Shown here: positions 35,471-43,356 of the stretch, piece by piece
How positions within the stretch are numbered: position 1 is the stretch's first letter
Layout: every line of letters starts with the position of its first letter
Origin: Treponema sp.
GTDB lineage: Bacteria; Spirochaetota; Spirochaetia; Treponematales; Breznakiellaceae
Direction of reading: 5' to 3'
Length of the DNA: 46,271 nucleotides
NCBI GenBank assembly: GCA_031265845.1
Contig: JAISCC010000058.1
Span: 1-46,271 of the forward strand
Translations under genes and position numbers: made by a program
Notes under the pieces: model-generated
What the model saw: only the letters and a program-made list of their open reading frames with translations
The model's database searches: none
What the model was told of the DNA's origin: nothing

Positions 35471-36241
35471 TCATTTCTTCAGTTCCATATCCATCTTGTT
35501 TTGTAGGACGATTTGTATATATTTATGGATTTTGTAACGAACATCGGTGTCGACCTGGGGCATGAAAATAAACACGTACACCTGCATAAGCTCGTCAGCG
35601 CGGGAGCCTAGCACAATGGCTTCGGCGCGCATGAGCGTGCTCTGCAATTTGAGTTGTATGTCTGTAATAATCGTACCCTTGGCAAGATTGGGGTCTTCAA
35701 GAAAGATGCAGGAAAAGCCTGTGGAACTAATATCCCGAATGGAAGCGCTTATGAAGTGTCCGTTAAGCGGCATGTTGGCGATGGTCAGCGTCTCATTGTC
35801 CGAAGTGATGCGGATGTATTTACGCCTTCCCATTGCGTTATGCTTGAACAATACCTGAGATATCTGGGCGATTAGTTTTTTCAGATCCGTTGTAATGGGG
35901 GTAAGTCCGCATGCAACGTTAATCTGCGTGAGGTACTTTTGCTTCACCTCGTCGCTGGCGTTGGAAGCAAGAAGCCCGATTTGTGTCTGGGCCGTGATCG
36001 GATCCGCCATGATTCCGCATATCCACATTTCCAATTCCTTTTCTGACATTGTTTTCTCATCAAGATTGACAAATACAATGGAGTCCGGGAAACGCCTTAA
36101 CACACGCCCCAACGCAACAGGATCCTTTGCCGTATAAGCCTCAAATTCCTGCAAAACGAGGGCGGAAACCACCTCGTTCCGCACAATCGTTGGAGGGTGA
36201 AGAAAGAATATCTTTTTGCCTGTAATTTCTGTATTTTCCAT
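35471..36241 (-). CDS. PilZ-domain protein, candidate cyclic-di-GMP receptor
   Basis: The C-terminal half is a PilZ domain with both ligand motifs: RxxxR as RKYIR (residues 140-144) and DxSxxG as DISSTG (170-175). The N-terminal half (KKIFFLHPPTIVRNEVV and VFVNLDEKTMSEKELEM) resembles a receiver-like or YcgR-type module but lacks clear phosphorylation residues. The total is 256 residues, without membrane segment. PilZ proteins translate cyclic-di-GMP levels into changes in motility, attachment or gene expression. Its own target is unknown. It has no operon partner in this window. Confidence 0.85.
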   Translation of the reverse strand: MENTEITGKKIFFLHPPTIVRNEVVSALVLQEFEAYTAKDPVALGRVLRRFPDSIVFVNLDEKTMSEKELEMWICGIMADPITAQTQIGLLASNASDEVKQKYLTQINVACGLTPITTDLKKLIAQISQVLFKHNAMGRRKYIRITSDNETLTIANMPLNGHFISASIRDISSTGFSCIFLEDPNLAKGTIITDIQLKLQSTLMRAEAIVLGSRADELMQVYVFIFMPQVDTDVRYKIHKYIQIVLQNKMDMELKK

Positions 36242-36278
36242 AATAGCTCACTCTATCACGAATTTTCAAAAAACGCAA

Positions 36279-37508
36279 TCATATAAACTGACTTATTGGC
36301 TTGTCTTCCTGCAAATCGTTTGATTTTGCAATGGCATACACGCTAAAATTCATAATCATCACGTCAAGAAAAGCGCCGATTGCAATAAGGTAGAAGGCGA
36401 TGGGCTTTAAGATGAGGTAGCCAGCCTCAAAGCCCTGTCCATACGTCGCGCATAGAACCGCGAGCGCGGTGTAAGCTCCGTCTCCCGGATGACGCGCAAG
36501 CAGAAACGAAATGACAAACGCCTGCATCCCAATGGAGAAAATGTCGCTGACTGATATTCCCAGGCTTGAGTACGACTTGATGATCAGGATCAGGGACATG
36601 GCGGCGACCATGGCGCTGCCCGCCCTGCCAAACACAGCGAAAAGCGGAAGCGCAATTGCATTTACACGGCGTCTGACACCGAGGCTTTCCTTTGTATGCC
36701 TGAAAATGACAGGCAGGGAAAAAACAATGTCTCCTGAAAAGAAGGAGGCTAACGCGGATGAGACGGTACTGTACAGCGCGTTCCAAGGATGTGGCTTGTT
36801 TTTGACAAGGTACAGCAGAAGGGGAAAGACAATGACGCTCAAAACGCCGCTGACAACGGTTAAAAGGATAATCAGGCTTTGAAAATCGGTTTGTACGATG
36901 GCGCGGTAGCGGAACGCCCAATACGCGCTCAAAGCGATAATGATCACGCCCATGATTTCGGAGAAGAATGAGGCGATATGATAGAAAACGCGAGAGAGCG
37001 CGTCTATGAGCGAGACGACTGGTTTCATCGTGTGTTTGTCATATGACAAGCCTAGACCCAGAAAAAAGGCGAATACGCAAACCGGAAGCAGATATACGCC
37101 GTCGCTTACAAGGGTTTGAAGCATGTTTGAAGGGAAAAGCTCCGTAATATTGTCAACAAAGGAAAGTGAAATCGCCTCTATCTGTTCGTCGTGGATAATG
37201 GGAATGCGGGCGGGAGGGAAAAAGGTGATTGCCAAAATGCCGCCGCTTATTACGATTGCCGCGTTTATCGCTATAAGCAGAAGGGCGCGGAACAGTATGC
37301 CCCAAAATCCGCCTTCCTGACGCAGTTCATGCACCGCGATGCTTATTGAAAACAACAACATAGGCGCAACCGCGTACCGTCCGATGTTAATGGCAAAATG
37401 AGCGAGCCATTCCGTAGATGTTAGAATAGTTTTGTTGTCAGCGGGCAAAAGGAATCCCAGTAAAAGCCCAAGAGCGGCGCCGATTAATAATTTTATCCAT
37501 ACTTTCAT
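36279..37508 (-). CDS. SDF-family (DAACS) symporter
   Basis: The start is taken at ATG 37508, giving MKVWIKLLIGAALGLLLGFL and 409 residues; the longer open frame upstream runs through the promoter. About eight to ten hydrophobic segments are seen, with ALASFFSGDIVFSLPV and FAVFGRAGSAMVAAMSLIL in the place of the re-entrant hairpin regions of glutamate/dicarboxylate:cation symporters. The typical Ser-rich SSSAATLP is not clearly present, so the substrate may differ from glutamate. The -10 lies 8 bases from the ATG, suggesting a leaderless message. Confidence 0.78.
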   Translation of the reverse strand: MKVWIKLLIGAALGLLLGFLLPADNKTILTSTEWLAHFAINIGRYAVAPMLLFSISIAVHELRQEGGFWGILFRALLLIAINAAIVISGGILAITFFPPARIPIIHDEQIEAISLSFVDNITELFPSNMLQTLVSDGVYLLPVCVFAFFLGLGLSYDKHTMKPVVSLIDALSRVFYHIASFFSEIMGVIIIALSAYWAFRYRAIVQTDFQSLIILLTVVSGVLSVIVFPLLLYLVKNKPHPWNALYSTVSSALASFFSGDIVFSLPVIFRHTKESLGVRRRVNAIALPLFAVFGRAGSAMVAAMSLILIIKSYSSLGISVSDIFSIGMQAFVISFLLARHPGDGAYTALAVLCATYGQGFEAGYLILKPIAFYLIAIGAFLDVMIMNFSVYAIAKSNDLQEDKPISQFI

Positions 37509-37516
37509 ACACGGCA

Positions 37517-37545
37517 AGTATAAAAGAAAAAATCTATTTTGTCTA
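37517..37545 (-). promoter_or_regulatory. Promoter of the SDF symporter gene
   Basis: On the minus strand TAGACA (37540-37545) and TATACT (37517-37522) are 17 bases apart. The ATG follows 8 bases after the -10 and no ribosome site fits between them. Confidence 0.65.
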
Positions 37546-37632
37546 TTAGGAGCCGATTTCAACACGCGAACTGCGTTCAGCGAACTGCGAACTGCGTTCG
37601 GGTTAGTTTTGAAATTGGCTAAGGTTGCCGTT

Positions 37633-38622
37633 TCAAAACGGGCTTTTCGGACGACCGATTTCTTGCGCCTCTGAACTCGCTGTGCGCGTTGCGTCCGCGC
37701 ATTCCAATAAATGCGCGATCTTTTCCGCCAAGTTGACAAAATCTTGTATTTCAAGATTTTCCGCTCGTTCGTTTTCCGGTATGCCGCAGTGACGAAGCGC
37801 TTCCATCGCGATTGCGGATGCGTTGCTCGCGCCGTTATCAACACCACTGGCGACGCGGCTGTTCCCCCTGAAACGGGACGATGCAAAGGCGATGAGGTTG
37901 TTCTTGACGATCTTCCGGCGGGAGGCGAACAGGCAACGTACGAGAGGTCTAAAGAGCGGCGGATACGCAGTCGCGGGATCGATGTCCGTGCGGATGTCAA
38001 AGCGCACCGCCTGAGAATCCACATGGGGCGCGGGGTAAAAGGACGCGCCTTTCAGAGTCATTAGAGGTTTCATCGTATAGGCTGATGCGCACAGCACGGA
38101 AAACGAGGAATAGCGTTTGCTTTTTGGCTTTGCGATGATACGCTCCGCGACTTCTTTCTGCACCGTCGCCACGAGGCGTTTGAAAAAACGGTTTTTCTCA
38201 ATAAGATCCGCAAGGAGGGCGGCGGCGATAGTATAGGGAAGATTGCCGAAAAAAAAATCCGCCGCTGGATCAGCGACTGACGGTTTTGGTTGAAGCCGCC
38301 ACGTTTTAAGCGCATCCCCTTCAACTAGGTGAAAGCGCGGATTGCCGCCGAAGAACTCTTGCAACACGGCGATAAACCCCGCGTCGATCTCAAAGGCGTT
38401 GACGATTGCCCCTCGTTCGAGAAGCAGGCTTGTCATTGCGCCAAGTCCCCCGCCCACTTCCCACACGACAGCCCCTTCGTGTATTTCAAGGGCGTCAATC
38501 AGCTTCCTGCGGGCGTCCTGATTTATCAGGAAATTCTGACCGAATTTCTTCCGCATACCGAGTCCCCGGCTCTCAAGAAAGGCGCGGAGGCTTTGGGGTG
38601 AATCGTAGTTAAGCGGCGGCAT
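37633..38622 (-). CDS. rsmA: 16S rRNA dimethyladenosine transferase
   Basis: ATG 38622 is used because AAAGGAG precedes it. The 329-residue methyltransferase has KKFGQNFLINQDARRKLI, the SAM-binding VVWEVGGGLGAMT, an acidic FEIDAGF, and the catalytic motif FFFGNLPYTIAA. It dimethylates two adjacent adenines near the 3' end of 16S rRNA during 30S maturation; loss gives kasugamycin resistance. Its start overlaps the end of comEC by 14 bases. The C-terminal tail after about residue 300 is longer than usual. Confidence 0.92.
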   Translation of the reverse strand: MPPLNYDSPQSLRAFLESRGLGMRKKFGQNFLINQDARRKLIDALEIHEGAVVWEVGGGLGAMTSLLLERGAIVNAFEIDAGFIAVLQEFFGGNPRFHLVEGDALKTWRLQPKPSVADPAADFFFGNLPYTIAAALLADLIEKNRFFKRLVATVQKEVAERIIAKPKSKRYSSFSVLCASAYTMKPLMTLKGASFYPAPHVDSQAVRFDIRTDIDPATAYPPLFRPLVRCLFASRRKIVKNNLIAFASSRFRGNSRVASGVDNGASNASAIAMEALRHCGIPENERAENLEIQDFVNLAEKIAHLLECADATRTASSEAQEIGRPKSPF

Positions 38623-40189
38623 GACATCTCCTTTCGCCAAAGCGTTTTTTGCGCTCGCACCCAGTGCGCTCGCGCAAAAAGCGCAGACAAAGCCTCATGC
38701 GCATATACTGTACGCCGAAAACAAGGGCAATGATCCCAAGCGACGCAAGCATGACCGGAACAGGACTGGCTTTGACGCCGGACGGAATCGCGGCCCATGA
38801 CACCACATATTCAAGCCCTTGATAAAAAAACGAGAGCGCCACGTCAAACCACGTCAACGCGACCGGCGCGATGAAAGCGAGGGCTAGCGCCAGCATGGAG
38901 CCGAGCATGAACACCGTTGTCAGCGGCACAACGGCAAGCCCGGCTATGACGCCAAAGGGGTTGATTACGCCGAAAAAAGCGGCTGAGACGCCGGCGGTCG
39001 CAAGAAAGGCGGCGATGGACGCGGCGAGGCTTCGCCCAAGGGAATCCGGCAGTTTCCCTCGAAAAAGATCGTACACCGGCTCGCTTAACGCCAGAATGCC
39101 CGCAAGGGCGAGGTAGGATAATATGAACGAAAGAGAAGTTCCTGACGCCGGTTGCATAATGATTTGCATTATAAAAGCCATGCCCAAGATAGAGAGCGTA
39201 TTATTGGGCAGGGAAAAGAGCAACATACCCGTACCAAGCAGGTACATGATTGCGGATCTATTCAAAGACGGCATATCGCCCACCAGGTAGATGTAGCCGA
39301 TGATAAAAACCGCGCCCGCAAGAGCCGCCGCTTTCAAACCAAGCGGTTTTCGCAGGAAAAAAGCTATGACTGCGGAAACAACGGCGAGGTGCATGCCAGA
39401 CAGGGCGAGTACATGGGAACAGCCCGCGGCCTGATACTGTTTGGAAAGCGTCGAGTCAAGGGAGTCCTTTATGCCGAACAGCAATGCGAGCGCAAACCCT
39501 CCCCACCGGTACCGCGAGAAACGCCCTGCTATGGTGAGCCGGAGTCCGGTGCGGAACTGCTCGATCTTCGGGGCTGGTTGTACGACATGAACCGAACGCG
39601 CGCGAAAGAGATTCGCTTGGGCGGCGTCCGTCAGAAAATCACCCTCAAGGTACACTTCGCCGCCCCTGCCGAATTCTTTCAGCCGTGAAATGGCGTCTTC
39701 CGGAAAGAACACGGACACGGCGCCTGACGCGGAGACTTCGGTCCCATCGATTCCCCTCGTCCGCCGCACGGCGATGGTTCCCATACCCCGCGTCCCTCGC
39801 TCGTTGGCGAGGATGCGCGGATCATCCTGCATGACGCCGTATATGCCTCGTATATTCGAAGGCGGAAGCCCGGTGTTTACCGGAAAAGGTCTGCCGGATG
39901 CAAAACCTGTGAAAAATCCGAGCGTCGCCGCAATAACGTATAACTGGGCGACCCGAATGCGGCCGCCGATTTCCCGCATCGCGTCTTGCCGGTCGTCTTT
40001 CACGCGGAAAAGAAACGTCCGCCCGCATGAAAGCGTCTGGAGGAATCCGGTGAGGCAGGCGGCGGCGCCAAGCGACGCAAGGATGCCCCGCAGGGCGCCC
40101 GCCGACGAAAGATGCGGCGCTATGTAATAGCTCGTCGCCGCGCACAAGGCGGCGCAGAGAACCGGGGTCATTTTTACCGCGTTTACCAT
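38609..40189 (-). CDS. comEC: ComEC/Rec2-type DNA-uptake channel, short form
   Basis: The 526-residue membrane protein has an N-terminal OB-like region (residues about 100-200) and a competence domain with the hallmark QAAGCSHVLALSGMHLAVVS followed by membrane segments. The usual C-terminal metallo-beta-lactamase-like nuclease domain is absent. ComEC moves single-stranded DNA across the inner membrane in natural transformation. Whether this organism is competent is unknown. The start overlaps the end of the HEAT-like gene by a few bases and the end overlaps rsmA. Confidence 0.85.
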   Translation of the reverse strand: MVNAVKMTPVLCAALCAATSYYIAPHLSSAGALRGILASLGAAACLTGFLQTLSCGRTFLFRVKDDRQDAMREIGGRIRVAQLYVIAATLGFFTGFASGRPFPVNTGLPPSNIRGIYGVMQDDPRILANERGTRGMGTIAVRRTRGIDGTEVSASGAVSVFFPEDAISRLKEFGRGGEVYLEGDFLTDAAQANLFRARSVHVVQPAPKIEQFRTGLRLTIAGRFSRYRWGGFALALLFGIKDSLDSTLSKQYQAAGCSHVLALSGMHLAVVSAVIAFFLRKPLGLKAAALAGAVFIIGYIYLVGDMPSLNRSAIMYLLGTGMLLFSLPNNTLSILGMAFIMQIIMQPASGTSLSFILSYLALAGILALSEPVYDLFRGKLPDSLGRSLAASIAAFLATAGVSAAFFGVINPFGVIAGLAVVPLTTVFMLGSMLALALAFIAPVALTWFDVALSFFYQGLEYVVSWAAIPSGVKASPVPVMLASLGIIALVFGVQYMRMRLCLRFLRERTGCERKKRFGERRCHAAA

Positions 40190-41358
40190 TTGAGCTTCGC
40201 CAAAGCGGTTTTCGCCGCCGCTTTCACCTCATTGGAATACGGCAGAAAATTCACGTAAAACAGATGATCAAAGGCGACCTTATCTCCAATATCGCCCAAG
40301 GCGTTGATCGTTGCGAGCAGTATATCTTCATCAAAGCCGCCAGTTTGTTCTGTTTGAGAATTGAACAGCCCAAACTGTATGGCTAAAATCTGAGCCGCCT
40401 CCGGGGTTCTCATCGCTCCAAGACACGCTATCGCTTCAATAAACCGCCCTTTTACCGCAGTTCCATGCGCGTAATCGGTCTGCACCTGGTAAAAATGCCG
40501 GACAACCGGTTCAGACGCGCCAGTCCAGCCCAAACCGGTGAGTACGCGCACGGCTTCGTAACGCAACGTATAGGAAGCGGGATCGTCCGCGCTCAGCGCC
40601 ATGTCGAGGGCGGTTTGAGCCAATATGTTTTTACTGGCGACCGGTATCTGTACATCATGCGGCGCGTTGTCCGCGACGAGGCTGAAAGCCTTGAGCTTGT
40701 CGTGCGGCGGGCTATCTCGAATGACGCCGGCAAGAAACGCATCGTAGTTTCCCCGAATGCGTCCGAGCGCCAACCGCGCCGCTTCGGTAATCACGCCAGG
40801 ATAGGGAAGGGAATACGCTGAAAACAGTACGAGATAAGAAGATTCATCGCCCAATGCTCCGAGCGTGGCGAGTCCAGCTTGAAGCGTCTGATAATCCGGG
40901 TCCATGCCCGCGATAAAGGCGTTGTTCTGATCATCCAGCAATTGGTTCAAGTCCGCAATAACGCGGACGTTCCCTTGAGCGGTTGTCGCCAGGGCGTTTA
41001 AAATCTCCACTCGTACGGAACTGTCGCTGTAAAGAGAACACAGGTTCAAGAGTGTTTCCGCAGAATCCCTCTCTCCTGTTTGTCCGGCGCCACGAGCGGC
41101 GGCTTTGGTGAGCGCGATCATATCCGCGTCGTCGGCAAGCAGATACGCCTCGCTCAAAGAAAACTGCAACGCAAAACCGTAAAGCTGCCCAATAAACGCC
41201 GAAGCGTACGAATCGGTCGCCGCGTCGCTAAGGACACTCAGCTTTTCGGTGAGACTCGCCCTCGCAAAATTCCGTTTATATGACATGAGGATGGAATCCT
41301 GCGCTGATATATGTCCGGTTGCCAGAGAAAAACACAGAAAAACGCATATTTTTTTCAT
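40183..41358 (-). CDS. Exported protein with HEAT-like repeats
   Basis: From ATG 41358 (after GAGGGGG) the 391-residue product has a signal peptide (MKKICVFLCFSLATGHISAQ) and a chain of helix pairs of about 35 residues. Examples are ETLLNLCSLYSDSSVRVEIL, TLQAGLATLGALGDESSYLV and EVKAAAKTALAKLKW at the end. This resembles PBS/HEAT-like scaffold repeats. It should act in the periplasm as a protein-binding scaffold. It heads a unit with comEC and rsmA. A promoter with TATAAT (minus strand, 41386-41391) lies upstream. Confidence 0.8.
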   Translation of the reverse strand: MKKICVFLCFSLATGHISAQDSILMSYKRNFARASLTEKLSVLSDAATDSYASAFIGQLYGFALQFSLSEAYLLADDADMIALTKAAARGAGQTGERDSAETLLNLCSLYSDSSVRVEILNALATTAQGNVRVIADLNQLLDDQNNAFIAGMDPDYQTLQAGLATLGALGDESSYLVLFSAYSLPYPGVITEAARLALGRIRGNYDAFLAGVIRDSPPHDKLKAFSLVADNAPHDVQIPVASKNILAQTALDMALSADDPASYTLRYEAVRVLTGLGWTGASEPVVRHFYQVQTDYAHGTAVKGRFIEAIACLGAMRTPEAAQILAIQFGLFNSQTEQTGGFDEDILLATINALGDIGDKVAFDHLFYVNFLPYSNEVKAAAKTALAKLKW

Positions 41359-41385
41359 AACATATTCCCCCTCAATTATAAGGGC

Positions 41386-41415
41386 ATTATAATACATTTT
41401 GCTTTGCTATTACAA
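41386..41415 (-). promoter_or_regulatory. Promoter of the HEAT-comEC-rsmA unit
   Basis: On the minus strand TTGTAA (41410-41415) and TATAAT (41386-41391) are 18 bases apart, about 27 bases before the start codon. A second TATAAT lies at 41375-41380. Confidence 0.5.
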
Positions 41416-41425
41416 TAGGCGCATG

Positions 41426-41544
41426 ATGAGAACGCTCTGGAACAAAGGTCTCTTTTACAAAGGCATCTGACATCTTCCCCTACTGCCCGCGTTGCGCCCC
41501 CGTCCTCCACTCAACGAACTCAACCCCGCCATCACCACGGCTTT
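41426..41544 (+). pseudogene. Internal fragment of an isoleucyl-tRNA synthetase
   Basis: Reading across two frame changes gives RTLWNKGLFYKG, then DIFPYCPRCAPVL, then PLNELNPAITT. The order LxxKGLxYxG...PYCPRCxxxLxxxEL is that of the region before the editing domain of IleS. The frame breaks at 41468 and about 41507 and the absence of flanking sequence mark it as debris. It lies about 1 kb upstream of an ileS N-terminal fragment, that is, in the wrong order. Confidence 0.55.
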
Positions 41545-42039
41545 TTTTCATCGTCTCTACAAAATTTATATGTAATTTCACCATTTCGCTTTATTAAATG
41601 GGAATCTCTGCAAACTCAACCGGAGTTTCCAGCGGCGCCTCGGAGAAAATTGTCGCTTCCTTATTTGCAACGAATTACGCAAACACAGGTTTCTCCAGTG
41701 AGTAAAAAACCTCTAGAAACTGGAGTTTTTAGAAGTTCCTCAATGTAAGACTATCATCATACGACATACGCCTTGATTTAATTCCTTCGGCAAGCGGCGG
41801 CAAATTAGGGACATTAATGGCGCCGCATTTTGTTTTTGCGCGGAGCGAAAGCTGGATTATTTTAGCGGAAATATCCGTTGAAAACAAAGATGATACAAAT
41901 AAAAACAAGAAAATGACAACGTCTTGCGTATCTTTGTAAATAATTCCGTCCGTCCTGCGCGATCCGTTTTGCTGTTACACGACAGGTCAGCAAGAGAAAA
42001 TATTTGTGATCGACCGTTTTTAGTTTGTCACGGACGGAT
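41545..42039. other. AT-rich stretch with gene debris
   Basis: No intact gene. Frequent stops interrupt all frames. The part next to the methyltransferase fossil (about 41880-42040) may hold decayed sequence that once followed it. A dyad-rich patch at 41625-41740 contains an inverted pair CTCCAGT/ACTGGAG (41693-41699/41719-41725). Confidence 0.35.
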
Positions 42040-42414
42040 TTTTTATTTTTTTGTCACATCTGATTTCTTGGACAATTCATTGATTTCCGGCATATCAAGT
42101 TTAATAATATCATCGGTTATGCGGTGTTCTTTGCTGGACAACAGCGCGTTGTTTTTTCATTCTTCTACCGGTCGCCTTATCGCGTCAATACGCGGCGCGT
42201 TTTCACTAGACAAATACATACGCCTTACAGGGTCTTCCATATCTATTTATCGCAAGTTTCTAAAAGAAGGGGTGGCGTTATTCTCTATTCCCGCGCAGGT
42301 TGCGATGTAGGAAAAATGTAACATATCGTTTGCGATAATCTGGCGGTCCTTTCTAAAAAACCGCGCGACGACTCCGGCGCCGGAAAACAAATCGCAGCCG
42401 CCAATGTACCGCAT
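42040..42414 (-). pseudogene. Fossil of a D12-class (Dam-type) DNA adenine methyltransferase
   Basis: From 42414 the frame reads MRYIG, then jumps straight to CDLFSGAGVVARFF and IIANDMLHFSYIATCAGIEN. These are the first motif and the SAM-binding motif of D12-class N6-adenine methylases with about 25-30 residues deleted between them. A stop follows FRNLR. In the same frame MYLSSENAPRIDAIRRPVEE continues, matching the family's YFsdeNAxrIDaIRxxIEEW, with TGA where a Trp codon is expected. About 40 more codons reach a stop near 42040. The catalytic DPPY/NPPY segment is not seen. The gene is clearly dead. Confidence 0.75.
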
Positions 42415-42472
42415 ACCCACCATATCACAGACCGGACAAAAGGGAAGGCGCTCCCGAAAAACAGGACGCCTC

Positions 42473-42500
42473 TTTACGCGCTTGCCTCTTATGCTATAAT
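42473..42500 (+). promoter_or_regulatory. Promoter inherited from ileS
   Basis: A perfect TATAAT (42495-42500) is followed by six bases and the ATG of the ileS N-terminal fragment. The -35 is weak (TTTACG, 42473-42478, 16-base spacing). It is the only promoter visible for the CPBP protease gene. Confidence 0.55.
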
Positions 42501-42506
42501 ATCGCC

Positions 42507-42623
42507 ATGTACAAACCCGGCGACCCAAAAACAAACTTCCCTGCGCTTGAAGAAGAAATCTTCGCCCGCTGGGAAAAAAACGACGCCTTCGGTAAATCCG
42601 TCGAAAACCGCGCGGAGACGTAG
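42507..42623 (+). pseudogene. N-terminal 38 codons of isoleucyl-tRNA synthetase
   Basis: The frame gives MYKPGDPKTNFPALEEEIFA followed by RWEKNDAFGKSVENRAE and a TAG. This is the typical IleS beginning (PxDPKxxFPxLEEEILxxWexxdiFxkSve). The body, including the HIGH motif, is gone. The stop lies four bases before the start of the protease gene, so the fragment now works as an upstream minigene or leader peptide. Confidence 0.8.
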
Positions 42624-42627
42624 AAAT

Positions 42628-43356
42628 ATGCCAACAATCGAAGCGATTATTCTATACTTCGTCCTCTTTTTTCCGTCTGTTTTTTCCAGTGTTGAAGGAG
42701 GAAGCGTCATCGCCTTTTCCATCAATCACGCATTGTCGCGCATTTTCATTTATAATGCGCCGCCCGTGGTGCTTATTTGGTTTCTTGTGTTGCGGAAAAA
42801 GGAAACGGCCGCTCCAACGAAACGCCCGCTTTTCTCGCTGGCTCCCCGAAACCCCGCAGGGTTGAATCCTATGGATTCCTTTATGTTCAATGCGGGAAAT
42901 TTCCTTGTAACTTTTATACTCGCTCTATCCGGCTTGCTCCTCATCAACATAAGCGCGTCCCTAGCAAGCGGACTGGTGGAGCGCGTAACCGGCGGCGGCT
43001 TTGAGGCTGACTTTGGCGTCCAAACGCCGGACACGGCGGCGGGCTGGGTTGTACTCTGCCTTTCCTGTTTAAGCGCGGCGTATCTTGAGGAGAGTTTTTT
43101 CAGGTTTTATTTGTCCGACAGGCTCAAGGAATTTGGATTTTATCCCGCAATGCTGATATCAAGCGTCAGTTTCGCGTATTGCCACTTGTACGAAGGCGTT
43201 TTCGGCGTAGTAAACGCGCTCCTTGCCGGACTTTTTCTGTTTTTCATATTCAAAAAACGGAAGTCCGGCAATGGGATGCGCGCGTTGCACGCCCTCGCCT
43301 TCGCCCATGGCGCGTACAACGCGCTTGTTTACGCCGCCGTCGCGCTCAACCTCTAA
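42628..43356 (+). CDS. CPBP-family intramembrane metalloprotease
   Basis: The ATG at 42628 comes four bases after the ileS remnant stop (TAGAAATATG), which suits termination-reinitiation; no separate ribosome site is seen. The 242-residue protein has several membrane segments and the CPBP (Abi/CAAX-like) motifs: EESFFRFYL with the EExxxR pattern, FAYCHLYEG with FxxxH, and FAHGAYNAL with the final His and Asn. Family members cleave membrane proteins or process peptides; some confer self-immunity to bacteriocins. The substrate here is unknown. Confidence 0.85.
   Translation: MPTIEAIILYFVLFFPSVFSSVEGGSVIAFSINHALSRIFIYNAPPVVLIWFLVLRKKETAAPTKRPLFSLAPRNPAGLNPMDSFMFNAGNFLVTFILALSGLLLINISASLASGLVERVTGGGFEADFGVQTPDTAAGWVVLCLSCLSAAYLEESFFRFYLSDRLKEFGFYPAMLISSVSFAYCHLYEGVFGVVNALLAGLFLFFIFKKRKSGNGMRALHALAFAHGAYNALVYAAVALNL

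Noticed and set aside
35170..35565. Short frames on both strands between argB and the PilZ gene
   Set aside because: All overlap each other, none has a start signal or family resemblance.
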